A stretch of DNA of 64,000 nucleotides from JACKBC01 sp041391125. Lineage in GTDB: Bacteria > Chloroflexota > Anaerolineae > Caldilineales > Caldilineaceae. Below are positions 10,151 to 18,772 of the stretch, one piece after another. The notes beneath the pieces are model-generated. The model searched no databases and was not told the origin of the DNA. It was given only the letters and a program-made list of their open reading frames with translations. Every line of letters begins with the position of its first letter. The first letter of the stretch is position 1. The position numbers and the translations under genes are program-made. Location: the NCBI GenBank assembly GCA_041391125.1, contig JAWKON010000011.1:113044-177043 (forward strand). Direction: 5' to 3'.

Positions 10151-11454
10151 TTACAGATAATCACGCAGTTTGCGGCTGCGGCTGGGATGGCGCAAGCGGC
10201 TTAGAGCCTGAGCCTCAATCTGGCGAATGCGCTCACGCGTGACGCCGAATTTTTTGCCCACCTCTTCCAAGGTGTAGCAATAGCCATCGACTAGACCAAA
10301 ACGAAGCTGCAAAATGCGCACCTCACGCGGCGTCAGGCTTTGGAAGATTTCATCGATTACCTCACGCAGCACGTGCTGTCCCGCTGCCTCGCTGGGGCTA
10401 TCAGCATCTTCATCTTCGATAAAGTCACCTAGATAGCTGTCCTCTTCCTCACCGACCGGCATCTCCAAGCTAAGCGGGCGCTGGCTGACGCGCATAATGT
10501 GTTCCACCTTGCGTGGCGAAACCCCCAGTTCATCGGCAATCTCTTCCGTGGTGGGGTCGCGTCCAAGTTCTTGCACCAATTGGCGGCTAGTGCGGGTCAA
10601 GCGATTGATCTGCTCGTACATGTGTACGGGAACGCGAATGGTGCGGCCTTGGTCGGCAATCGCGCGTAACGGCCTGACGAATCCACCAGGTGGCGTAGGT
10701 GCTGAACTTGAAGCCACGGCGAAAATCGAACTTCTTGACGGCGCGAATAAGACCGATGTTGCCCTCCTGAATCAAATCCAGAAACGGCACGCCGCGGCCC
10801 ACATATTTTTTGGCCACGCTTACCACCAAACGGCTGTTGGCTTTGATCAGATGTTCCTGCGCTGCTTGACCATCGCGCACATACCAGAGCAACTTTTCGC
10901 GCTCTTCCCAATCTGACAGACCTTGTGACAGCTTCTTGCGCATCACGCCCGCGCTCCATGCGCTTAGCCAAGGCTACTTCTTCTTCTGCAGTCAGCAGCG
11001 GCACGCGCCCAATTTCTTTGAGATAGAGGCTGATGGAATCATCAATTTCAATCTGACTTAGGTCGAAATCTTCTTCGTCGATACCATCAGCGGCGCTGTC
11101 TAAAGCGTCTTTGGTCGGCTCTTCTTCACGCGCCTGCCCCACCTCAATGCCCTGTTCAAAGAGCACAGCAAAAATATCCTCAAGCTGATCCATATTGTTC
11201 TCAGCATCAGGGATTACTTTGAGTACGTCATCATAGGTAACGTACCCTTGCATCTTGCCCAGATTCAGCAAGTGCTCGATAGCTTGTTCGGGGGTTAGCA
11301 AGACCTGCTCTTCCAATTCGTCCTCGCCATCGAGATCCGAATCTTCGGCATGGTTCATATCTTGCAAAGTATTTTCTGCATCCTCAAAGAGTTCCTCGTC
11401 TTCTGACAGAAACCCCATGCCGAACGCAGTTCCAAAACCTCTTTGCTCAGCCAT
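10151..11454 (-). CDS. rpoD: Primary sigma factor RpoD/SigA, two frameshifts
   Basis: Housekeeping sigma-70. In order: acidic N-terminal region 1.1; region 1.2 (DSISLYLKEIGRVPLLT); region 2 with IQEGNIGLIRAVKKFD and the -10 recognition helix YATWWIRQA; region 3 (PVHMYEQINRLTR, DPTTEEIADELG); region 4.2 GVTRERIRQIEAQALSRLRH. The frame shifts near 10950, just after ERG, and near 10670, where VTRAIADQG requires CGCGCG but the sequence has one GC unit fewer. Joining the three frames gives one continuous sigma factor. As the gene cannot be dispensable, error in the sequence is the likely cause. The gene ends in a strong terminator. Confidence 0.93.
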
Positions 11455-11693
11455 ACTTTTCTCATCTCCCCATAATAATCTTTGTGATCCAAGAAGGCTT
11501 CGTCAACTTGCGGATTGGCAAAACAAAATACGTAGGTCAATTATACGCGCCAATCCGATAAATGAATATGGACATATGACTTGGATAATATTAGGGTCCA
11601 TCTTCATTAGCTACTGCTCGCTACTTCATCGCGCCTCTTTATGGATCAACTAAAATTGCACAGATTAACTCTAAATAAAGTATTCATTGATTC

Positions 11694-12815
11694 TTACTGC
11701 GGATTTTTAAAATCCCAAATTTTATTTTCACGCAAATAGCGTGTATGACAATTTTGACAATGCAAGCACGAATCGCTTTCCTGCACCAGTGATTCTGTTT
11801 CGCATTGTAGACAACGAAAAAGCTGGGTGAGGTCTTTGGTAGAATGATTTTGGCTCTGCTTCTTCTGTTCTCCTTCCTGCGCCCTCTTTGGAACATGCCC
11901 CTTGACAAAAACGCTGGGCGCTAACGGGAAAAAGCCACCCGGCTTGACAAGCATCCGCTCAAATTGGACAAGTAATTCGGGACGAATGCGCTTCTTTATC
12001 AGCGGCACTCTAAAATGCGAAACAGCCAACTGTTCATCTTTGTGTAGTCCCACTTTTTGGAAACATTCATCCATCCAGTTGGGATGAAAATCAAAGTTGA
12101 GTTCAACGAATTCTACCGGTTCAAAACTGTTCGGTGACCATGTTTGGCGGCCCAAATACCAACGCAGCAGCGATTTTAGATTTCGTTTATTGGCATACTC
12201 TAAAATTGCGCTGCTTTCAGGGTGCAACACCCGTTTTATCTGCGTTAATGCTGCTTCCACATCCGCCAGATGATGCATCACGCGCACCATGATCAGCGTG
12301 TCGAGCACTTCATCAGCAAATGGCAATTGATAAATATTGCCGGCCACAAACAAAAATCGCGGATCTGTACCCCATCTTTCTACCGCTTCTCGCAATAACG
12401 TGCGGCTATAATCAAAAAGGATAATTTGTTCGTATCCTAAATATAGATCGGCCAGCCTGCCAAATCCTGCGCCAATTTCGGCCACACGTGTGCCCTTTTT
12501 GGGCACTAACCGATCCAAAACCATTCGTTCAACTTGATCTTCGTAATCTCGACCCTTGCCTATCCAAAAATCAGTTTGGTAATGGCTGCCTTCGTAGTCG
12601 ATAATTGGAATATCAGGCTTAGCTTGACTGTTCAACGTATCTTGTTCCGGTCTGGTTTCTGAGTGACTATTTGAATATCCAGTCAGTGACCAAGTGGCCC
12701 TGAAAGGTTGCTTCTTGGGACGCCCAAGAGGTTTAACTGCATAGCCACAATTCCAACTTACGGAGTAAATTTCAGGCACTCGAGACCTGAGCTTGTCGAA
12801 GCCCGCCTCCGCCAA
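11694..12815 (-). CDS. Class I SAM-dependent methyltransferase with C-terminal zinc ribbon
   Basis: The core (about residues 110-220 of the maximal frame) shows motif I VAEIGAGFGRLA, the acidic end of strand 2 (ILFDYS) and a motif III-like VMHHLADVEAAL, so it is a Rossmann methyltransferase. The last 45 residues carry CLQC and CLHCQNC, a Trm112-like zinc ribbon unusual for this enzyme type. The start is uncertain: the ATG at 12815 lies in a dispersed repeat and the first ~60 residues lack similarity to the family. A TTG at 12633-12635 giving 313 residues is plausible. Substrate unknown. Confidence 0.72.
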   Translation of the reverse strand: MAEAGFDKLRSRVPEIYSVSWNCGYAVKPLGRPKKQPFRATWSLTGYSNSHSETRPEQDTLNSQAKPDIPIIDYEGSHYQTDFWIGKGRDYEDQVERMVLDRLVPKKGTRVAEIGAGFGRLADLYLGYEQIILFDYSRTLLREAVERWGTDPRFLFVAGNIYQLPFADEVLDTLIMVRVMHHLADVEAALTQIKRVLHPESSAILEYANKRNLKSLLRWYLGRQTWSPNSFEPVEFVELNFDFHPNWMDECFQKVGLHKDEQLAVSHFRVPLIKKRIRPELLVQFERMLVKPGGFFPLAPSVFVKGHVPKRAQEGEQKKQSQNHSTKDLTQLFRCLQCETESLVQESDSCLHCQNCHTRYLRENKIWDFKNPQ

Positions 12816-12822
12816 GCTCAGG
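12786..12822. repeat. Short copy of the CTTCGACA inverted-repeat family
   Basis: CCTGAGCTTG (12786-12795) pairs with CAAGCTCAGG (12813-12822) around TCGAAGCC. It underlies the first codons of the methyltransferase frame, which argues that the true start of that gene is downstream of it. Confidence 0.65.
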
Positions 12823-12839
12823 CTACATCTGAATAGATA

Positions 12840-13257
12840 CCTTACCTACAAGTAAAAATTTGGCGGCGATTTTTTTTGACCGAATTATCTTAAATATATA
12901 ACGGTTACTCGATGATCATTGTTTCACATGAAACATATCATGTAATTCAAAATATATCATATAACGCATCAAATATCTGGTACTCCACTCACATTTCTAA
13001 ATATATGTATATTTTTTAGCCATCACATGATTTGTTGACATAAAAATGGCGGGAGATATCTCCCACCGAGCCGATGCGTAATCACGATAGCGCCGATTAT
13101 ATCAGAATAATTAAACAATTTCAACCACCAATTTTGTGGCAATTTTCACGATTTATTGCGATCTCTCTGAAAAAGTAGCTTTTATAAATTGAAGGGTTGT
13201 TTTTGTGTTAACAATAATGACGATTTGAGATCGCAATATAAATGAGTCAAGTTGAGG
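12840..13257. other. AT-rich gene-free region with a parS-like site
   Basis: About 420 bases, markedly richer in A+T than the surroundings, without an open frame. It contains the parS-like site at 12920, a 14-bp palindrome GGGAGATATCTCCC near 13050 and an 11-bp inverted pair ATTGCGATCTC (13155) and GAGATCGCAAT (13227). I saw no cluster of DnaA boxes. Confidence 0.45.
12920..12935. other. parS centromere-like site 2
   Basis: TGTTTCACATGAAACA differs from the palindromic parS consensus TGTTTCACGTGAAACA at one position. It lies 2.8 kb from the better match at 10095, in AT-rich intergenic DNA. Confidence 0.6.
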
Positions 13258-16163
13258 TTACCATCCCCAACTCAACCTTTCCTGCTTCCAGTCGTATTGC
13301 CAATATTGCTCACCTGGCCCATAATTGGCGTTCAAATCAAACAGCTTCTGCTGCGCGCTGCCGTCAGCGCGCATTACGTAAACCGCCCAACCGCCATCTC
13401 GATCGCTTACAAAGGCCACGTAATTGCCGTCAGGTGAGGCCGTGGCCAGCCCATCGTGCGCGGGGTGCGTGGTCAAGCGCCGTAGGTTGCTGCCGTCTTC
13501 ATTTACCAAATATACGTCCCAGTTGTCCGCACCATCTGTTTGCTCGCGCGGCGACATAAAGAGAATTTGCGTCCCTAAATTGTCAGTAGGAATATCATTG
13601 GGATTGCTGGTAACCCCGTCCGGCGGTGAATCCTGCATGGCAGTTGTATAGATGCCGCAGCTTCCGCCATTCTCCCACACATTGCAGCCGCTGTAGGCAA
13701 TGCGCCCGTCGCCCAGAAAGAGTGGATACCGGCCAAACAGTTCCCACGCCTCAAACATGACCGGACCTACCTCCTGGCGGAGCGACGCATCGGCCAATAG
13801 ATAGATGCGGGGACGCCGGTCGCCCACAAACGTGGAATCAAAAATCACCTGTTTGCCGGAGGGGGACCAGTGTGGCCGGCTGTCTTCAGGGTGCTCGCTA
13901 ATCATCAATTCATTACTGGCGCCCGCGCGCAGACGCGTCAAATTGTTGAGTTCACCGCCTTCCGCATTGACAATCAGTTCACCATCAAAACGAAAATCGG
14001 GTTGGCGCATATTGGGTAGACGCGGCCAGCTTACTCCACTCTCCAGCGAATAAATATAGGTGTCCATGCTATTGCTGTCCGGGTTCCACACCGCATAAGC
14101 AATCCGTCCACTCAGCCCATTCAATGGTTCTGTATCCACCTCCTCATTGGCTCCACCCAAGCCGGCGCCCTCACCGACCAGCGCCAATAACACGGGGTTT
14201 CAGCAATCGGTGGCGCGGCGGTGGATGTGGCGGTCGGTGTGGCTGTGGGGGGGAGCGTGGGCGAAGAAGTGGGAGTGGGCGGGGGCGTCTGTGTATCGGT
14301 CGGTGTGGGGGCCAGCGTGGGGGAGGGGAATGGGGTGGGGCTCGCCGTGGGCAATTGCGCCACTTTGAGGGTGGAAGCTTCGCCAAACTCAAAGCTCTGC
14401 AACATGGCGTCGGCCAACGGTGCTAACTTTTCACTTTCAGCATCACGCGCAATGCTGCTGCCTAGCATAAACGCCGCATTCTCCCGACGCAGTGCAATGA
14501 GGGTGAAACGAACCGGCGCGCCCAAAAACGTGGCGTCAAAACGCTGTGCGTACGCGCCCTGGTTGTCAATTTGCACTTGCGCCTCGTCGATAAGACGCAC
14601 ATTTTGCCAGGCTGCATTATTGACCAGCACCTTGGCGTTGAGATAACGCTCCATCAACGCTTGTGCATCCATTCCGCTTTGCACGGCCAGCGGCTCGACG
14701 AAAAGTTGCGCCGCAGCATCATCCGCCGCGTTGAATTGCGTGATCTCCCCGCGCTGCATGACCGACCAGCCCACCGGCATATCAATGCGAAAACGCTGCG
14801 CCGGATCCTCATAGCGCGCCAGCGCCGCCAAATTGACTACTGCTTCCGGAGACGCCTCGCCAGCCGGCGCATCGGTTGCCGCGACGGCCAGTTGCGCTGT
14901 GCGTAGCGTAGCTGTCGCTGGCAAACGCGGAGGGGAAGCGGCTGTCTGTTTGGGCTGAATCTCCACCACGCCGGGCTGTGTAAAGCCGCCGGAAATATAG
15001 CGCACCAGCGTGGTCAGCAGCAGCACAATCAGCGCCACGGTGATCAGCGCACCCGCACCGAGCAATATGCGCCGTTCGCTGTTGACCGCCCAACGTGTTT
15101 GCCGGTCTTCCTGGGTCGGTTGGGGGGGGGCTGGTTTAGGCATGAACGACGCGCCATGCGCCTTGCTCAATATGTCTGCGGCTAGTGTTTCGAGTTCGTG
15201 CGTGGCCGCAGTGGGCGCATCGGCGGCTGTGGTGGCCAGCGCACTTTCAACTGGCAATTCAGCGGGTGTATCAGCGGGGGGCAATATGCGTACCGATTTG
15301 CCCTGCAGGGCGTCGGCAAATTGAGCGGTGCCGTCAAAGCGGTGTACCGGGCGTTTGTCCAGTGCCTGCATCACTGCGGATACCATATATTTTGGCAATG
15401 CGGCGTTAAAAGTGGACGGGGAGGCCGGTGTCTCCTCAATAATCGCGCGCAGCAGCGCCAGCGGATTGATCCCGGCAAAAGGCAAGCGTCCCGTTAGCAG
15501 CCGATAGGCCAACACGCCCAGGGCAAACTGATCGCAGCGCGCGTCGATGTCGGCCTGGCCGCGCGCCTGCTCGGGCGCCAGATAGGCGAGCTGTTGATTG
15601 TGCGCCCCCTCGGTCAAATCGCGCGCGTAGTCGGTTGTCAGCGCGTCCTGAAGCTGGAAGTTGGTGACCAATACACGGTTGTCCTCTGCCAGCAGAATAT
15701 TATAAGGACTAAGGCTGCCGTGCAGAAAGCCGTTGGCATGAGCATACGCCAACGCTTCAGCAATTGGCGAAAGGATAGCCAGCGCATCCTCAATGGCCAG
15801 CACCGCCGTATGGTTGGCCAGACGATCCGCCAGTGAACCCTGGTCGGCTAATTCCATGGCCACATAGGGATAACCGTCGGCCTGCCCCGCTTCATACACC
15901 TGAGCGATGTGGGGATGACGCAGCCGCGCGGCTTCGCGCCCACGGCTCACAAAGTCGCGCACTAGCGCCAAATTGGGGCCGTCGGGCGCCGCAGAGGACA
16001 GCATACCATGCGACGCTCCGTATGGGGATAGCACCTTTAAGGCCACTGGCCGCTGATAAATGGTGTCAATGGCGCGCAGCACCAGCGTATTGCGCCCCTG
16101 ACCAATAATTCCTTCAACACGGTAAGCGCCGATCTGTTTTGGGGTCAGTTCCATTGGGTTCAT
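13258..16163 (-). CDS. Membrane pseudokinase with extracytoplasmic WD40-like propeller, one frameshift
   Basis: About 970 residues after joining. Residues 12-290 are a Hanks-type kinase fold: VALKVL Lys43, helix-C Glu77 and an APE segment (LAPEQA) are kept. However, the HRD motif is HGS (148-150) and DFG is NFQ (168-170), so both catalytic Asp residues are missing. A transmembrane helix follows (about 366-388), then a PsbP-like domain (YEDPAQRFRIDMPVGW), a Thr/Pro-rich linker and a TolB-type PD40 propeller (repeats such as SRPHWSPSGKQVIF and GLATASPDGNYVAFVSDRDG). The frame breaks at 14194-14197, where the G run is one base short. It is probably a sensor that transmits an outside signal by binding rather than by phosphorylation. 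Single gene, start ATG 16161-16163. Confidence 0.85.
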
Positions 16164-16209
16164 TGTGGGTTGTCAATTGGGAACAGCAATTGGGAATATA
16201 CTCGCGGTT

Positions 16210-16268
16210 GGCATAGATGAAAAGGAACTCGCATGATTTTAGTCGAGTAGTCGATTTTCATCTATGCC
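16210..16268. repeat. Inverted repeat with 14-bp arms
   Basis: GGCATAGATGAAAA (16210-16223) pairs perfectly with TTTTCATCTATGCC (16255-16268). It lies in the divergent gap upstream of the pseudokinase gene. No T run fits a terminator; its family is not seen elsewhere in the window. Confidence 0.6.
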
Positions 16269-16398
16269 AGGGCCAAGTATAGCAAGATATGGGTTCTGCG
16301 CCTTCATTACAGAACCAAGCGTCTTGGAATGATATTATTATAAAGTATCTTTGGCAAAGAAACAATGCTAGAAATGGATGCAAAAAATCGGGGTTAAG

Positions 16399-16448
16399 GC
16401 TAATCCAGAAAAATAAATATCCCAATTTTACGGTTTTTCTGGATTAGC
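16399..16448. repeat. Inverted repeat with 15-bp arms
   Basis: GCTAATCCAGAAAAA (16399-16413) pairs perfectly with TTTTTCTGGATTAGC (16434-16448) around an AT-rich 20-base loop. It lies in the divergent gap 16164-16627 and has no coding potential. Confidence 0.6.
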
Positions 16449-16483
16449 TTGCAGGCCATGCGGTATGTTTTATTTTTTGGAAT

Positions 16484-16516
16484 GGCCTAACAGGATATTA
16501 TGTGGTTGACGCCACC
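16484..16516. mobile_element. Remnant of a MITE-like terminus
   Basis: GGCCTAACAGGATATTATGT followed by GGTTGACGCCACC aligns with the left terminus of the elements at 26346 and 49334 (consensus GATCTCATGTGGTTGAC then AC.CC). No matching right end is found, so this is a single-ended relic. Confidence 0.5.
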
Positions 16517-16546
16517 AGGCAAAGCCAAATGAATCAAAATTGGGGG

Positions 16547-16576
16547 TTGATAAAACTAATTACATTAGTTTATAAT
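16547..16576 (+). promoter_or_regulatory. Promoter with embedded palindromic operator for the MBL-TetR operon
   Basis: TTGATA (16547-16552), 18 bases, TATAAT (16571-16576). The spacer holds a perfect 17-bp palindrome AACTAAT-tac-ATTAGTT (16554-16570), followed by further TTTAGTTAGTT half-sites. A spacer-embedded operator ahead of an operon that encodes a TetR protein suggests autoregulation. Confidence 0.75.
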
Positions 16577-16627
16577 TTACTTTAGTTAGTTTGGTGCGTA
16601 ATTTGAAATAACAAGGAGAACCCCATT

Positions 16628-17347
16628 ATGAAAATCATGCAGCATGGCCAATACTTGGTTCAGTTGACTCGGTTGGGCGCATTCAACTGCTATTTGGTGC
16701 GCGAAGATGATGGATTCACGCTGGTGGATACGAATTTAGCGGGCAGCGCCAATGGCATTCTGGCAGCAGCGCGCAAGCTGGGCGCGCCTATAAAGCGCAT
16801 CGCGCTGACCCATGCGCACAACGATCACGCTGCCTCGTTGGATAAGTTGGCGGCGCAGTTGCCCAATGCGGAGGTGATCATGAGCCCGCGGACCGCCGCC
16901 TTCTTGCGCAGCGAAATGGCGCTGCTGGCCGCCGAACCGGCAGCCCAACTGCGCGGCAGCTATATCACCTGTGCGACAGAGCCCTCGCGTCTCATAAATC
17001 CGGGTGATCGTATAGGGGCGCTGGAAGTGATTGCTACCCCTGGCCACACGCCGGATCATCTTGCCTTTTTGGATCGGCGTGACGGTAGCCTAATTGCCGG
17101 CGACGCTTTTCAAACTAAGGCGGGCATTGCGGTGGCCGGCACCGTGCGCTGGCTTTTTCCCTTTCCAGCCTGGGCTACCTGGCACAAAGAAACCGCGCTA
17201 CGTTCAGCGCAGCGGTTGTTGGACCGGCAGCCGACTCGCTTGGCCGTCGGTCATGGTGCGGTGTTGGAGCAGCCGCAAAGCGCCATGCTGCACGCCATTG
17301 CAGTCGCTAGTGGAAAGGTGACGCATGGGGCGCAGCAGACGACTTAA
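16628..17347 (+). CDS. MBL-fold metallo-hydrolase
   Basis: A 239-residue metallo-beta-lactamase-fold hydrolase. The zinc signature THAHNDH (HxHxDH) is near residue 61; the distal ligands are TPGHTPDH (about 140), the GDAF Asp and VGHG near the end. Such proteins hydrolyse lactones, thioesters or other esters; the substrate is open. AAGGAG stands seven bases before the ATG. The next gene, a TetR regulator, starts inside its last codons, so the two are translated from one message under the operator at 16554. This suggests that the hydrolase acts on the compound sensed by the regulator. Confidence 0.88.
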   Translation: MKIMQHGQYLVQLTRLGAFNCYLVREDDGFTLVDTNLAGSANGILAAARKLGAPIKRIALTHAHNDHAASLDKLAAQLPNAEVIMSPRTAAFLRSEMALLAAEPAAQLRGSYITCATEPSRLINPGDRIGALEVIATPGHTPDHLAFLDRRDGSLIAGDAFQTKAGIAVAGTVRWLFPFPAWATWHKETALRSAQRLLDRQPTRLAVGHGAVLEQPQSAMLHAIAVASGKVTHGAQQTT

Positions 17348-17903
17348 CCAAATTATTGTGGTCGAAGCCGCTGCCCAGTTGATCGATGAGGCCGGCGATC
17401 CGGCTACGCTTTGTTTGAAAACGCTGGCGGCAAAGCTTGGTATTCGTGTGCCATCGCTCTATAATCATGTGGATGGGCTGGAAGGGTTGACGCGGGCGGT
17501 GGCGCTGTGGGGTTTGCAGCAGTTATTGGCGGAACTGCGTCAGGCGGCGGTGGGCAAAGCTGGGCGCGATGCGCTGAATGCCGTGGCGCACAGCTATCGG
17601 GCTTTTGTGCTGGCCCACCCCGGCGTTTACCCGCTGACGCTGCGCGCGCCCGCGGCCAATGATGCTGAGATGAGCGCCGTTGCCAACGAGTTAGTGGAAC
17701 TGGTGCTGCTGTTGCTGGCGCCCTTGGGGCTGCACGACGCCGATGCGCTGCACGAAGTGCGCATTTTGCGCAGCCTGCTGCATGGCTTTGTCTCGCTGGA
17801 GGCGGCGGGCGGGTTTGGCCTGCCGTTGGAGCGAGATGAGAGTTTTCGACGATTGATCAACAGATATATAGATGGTATAACTACTCAGTTACTCGAGGTC
17901 TGA
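17325..17903 (+). CDS. TetR-family transcriptional regulator
   Basis: 192 residues. The N-terminal helix-turn-helix is seen as LKTLAAKLGIRVPSLYNHVD (about residues 30-50), typical of TetR repressors, and the C-terminal half (HSYRAFVLAHPGVYPLTL and LRSLLHGFVSLEAAGGFG) matches the TetR_C_33/WHG-type ligand domain. It overlaps the MBL gene by 23 bases, so expression is coupled. It probably binds the palindrome at 16554-16570 and responds to a substrate of the hydrolase. Its last eight codons lie in a dispersed inverted repeat (17879-17982), which supplies the stop. Confidence 0.88.
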   Translation: MGRSRRLNQIIVVEAAAQLIDEAGDPATLCLKTLAAKLGIRVPSLYNHVDGLEGLTRAVALWGLQQLLAELRQAAVGKAGRDALNAVAHSYRAFVLAHPGVYPLTLRAPAANDAEMSAVANELVELVLLLLAPLGLHDADALHEVRILRSLLHGFVSLEAAGGFGLPLERDESFRRLINRYIDGITTQLLEV

Positions 17904-17982
17904 GCGTTCGACTGAACTCACGCCGAAGACCTGTCGAAGGCCGCCATTCCCTTCCACAGGCTCAGGGAGCGGCTGAGTAGTT
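17879..17982. repeat. Dispersed long inverted repeat, GTAACT/CTTCGACA family
   Basis: Outer arms AACTACTCAG and CTGAGTAGTT; interior GACCTGTCGAAGG pairs imperfectly with CCTTCCACAGGCTC. It ends about 18 bases before the rpiA start and overlaps the 3' end of the tetR gene. Confidence 0.75.
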
Positions 17983-17999
17983 ACTAGGTGGTTTACAAA

Positions 18000-18692
18000 A
18001 TGAGTGATCGCACAAACGAACAAAAGCAACGGGCTGCCGAGCACGCGGCCACATTTGTTGAATCCGGCATGGTGGTGGGGCTGGGCACGGGCAGCACCGC
18101 CATTCACATGGTGCGGCGGCTGGGCTCTCTGCTCAATGCCGGCCATCTGCGCGATGTGGTGTGCGTGGCCACCTCAAGCCAGACCGAGGCCGAGGCGCGC
18201 AAGCTGCATATTCCCATGACCACGCTGGAGGCGCATCCGGTGGTGGACTTGACAATTGACGGCGCCGATGAGATCGATCCGCAATTGAATGCAATCAAAG
18301 GGGGCGGTGGTGCGCTGTTGCGTGAAAAGATCGTGGCCCAAGCCAGCCGGCGGGTGATCATTGTCGTGGATGAAAGCAAACCCTCACCCATATTGGGCAC
18401 GCAGTGGGCGCTGCCGGTGGAAGTGATCCCGTTTGGCTGGGGTACACAGCAGGCGTTCCTGAAAGATTTAGGGGCGAATGTATCCTTGCGCAGCGGATCC
18501 GACGGCCAGCCTTTTCAAACCGACCAGGGCAACCTGATTTTAGATTGTGGCTTCGGTCCGATTGACCAATTGGATCAACTCAATGAACTACTCAATCGGC
18601 GAGTAGGCATTGTAGAGCATGGACTCTTTCTTGGTTTGATCACCGATTTGATTGTGGCCGGCGGTGAGGGCATACGCCATATTACGCGCTGA
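18000..18692 (+). CDS. rpiA: Ribose-5-phosphate isomerase A
   Basis: Interconverts ribose-5-phosphate and ribulose-5-phosphate in the pentose phosphate pathway. About 230 residues with all RpiA signatures: GLGTGSTA (phosphate loop), DGADEID with the catalytic Asp residues, KGGGGALLREK with the catalytic Glu, and EVIPFGW. The start was put at ATG 18000 (AGGTGG nine bases upstream) rather than the earlier GTG at 17988. It is monocistronic or weakly linked with the glycosyltransferase 80 bases on; the gap contains AATCTGTGCAATCTGTTGAT, a fragment of the ACAGATT repeat family. Confidence 0.95.
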   Translation: MSDRTNEQKQRAAEHAATFVESGMVVGLGTGSTAIHMVRRLGSLLNAGHLRDVVCVATSSQTEAEARKLHIPMTTLEAHPVVDLTIDGADEIDPQLNAIKGGGGALLREKIVAQASRRVIIVVDESKPSPILGTQWALPVEVIPFGWGTQQAFLKDLGANVSLRSGSDGQPFQTDQGNLILDCGFGPIDQLDQLNELLNRRVGIVEHGLFLGLITDLIVAGGEGIRHITR

Positions 18693-18772
18693 CGGGGAAG
18701 ATCAGAGAATTAGAAATCTTTCAAATCTGTGCAATCTGTTGATCCTCCCCATTTTATCCATAAAGGAGACGT

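Noticed and set aside
10587..10950. Programmed frameshifting in rpoD
   Set aside because: No slippery heptamer or stimulatory structure was recognised, and the shifts match the missing-base pattern elsewhere in the window.
12840..13257. Replication origin with DnaA boxes
   Set aside because: AT-rich, but only weak single matches such as TTTTCACGA and no cluster; dnaA and dnaN are absent.
14124..15497. Long plus-strand frames opposite the pseudokinase gene
   Set aside because: Low-complexity Gly/Val/Arg-rich shadows of the Pro/Thr-rich linker and kinase region.
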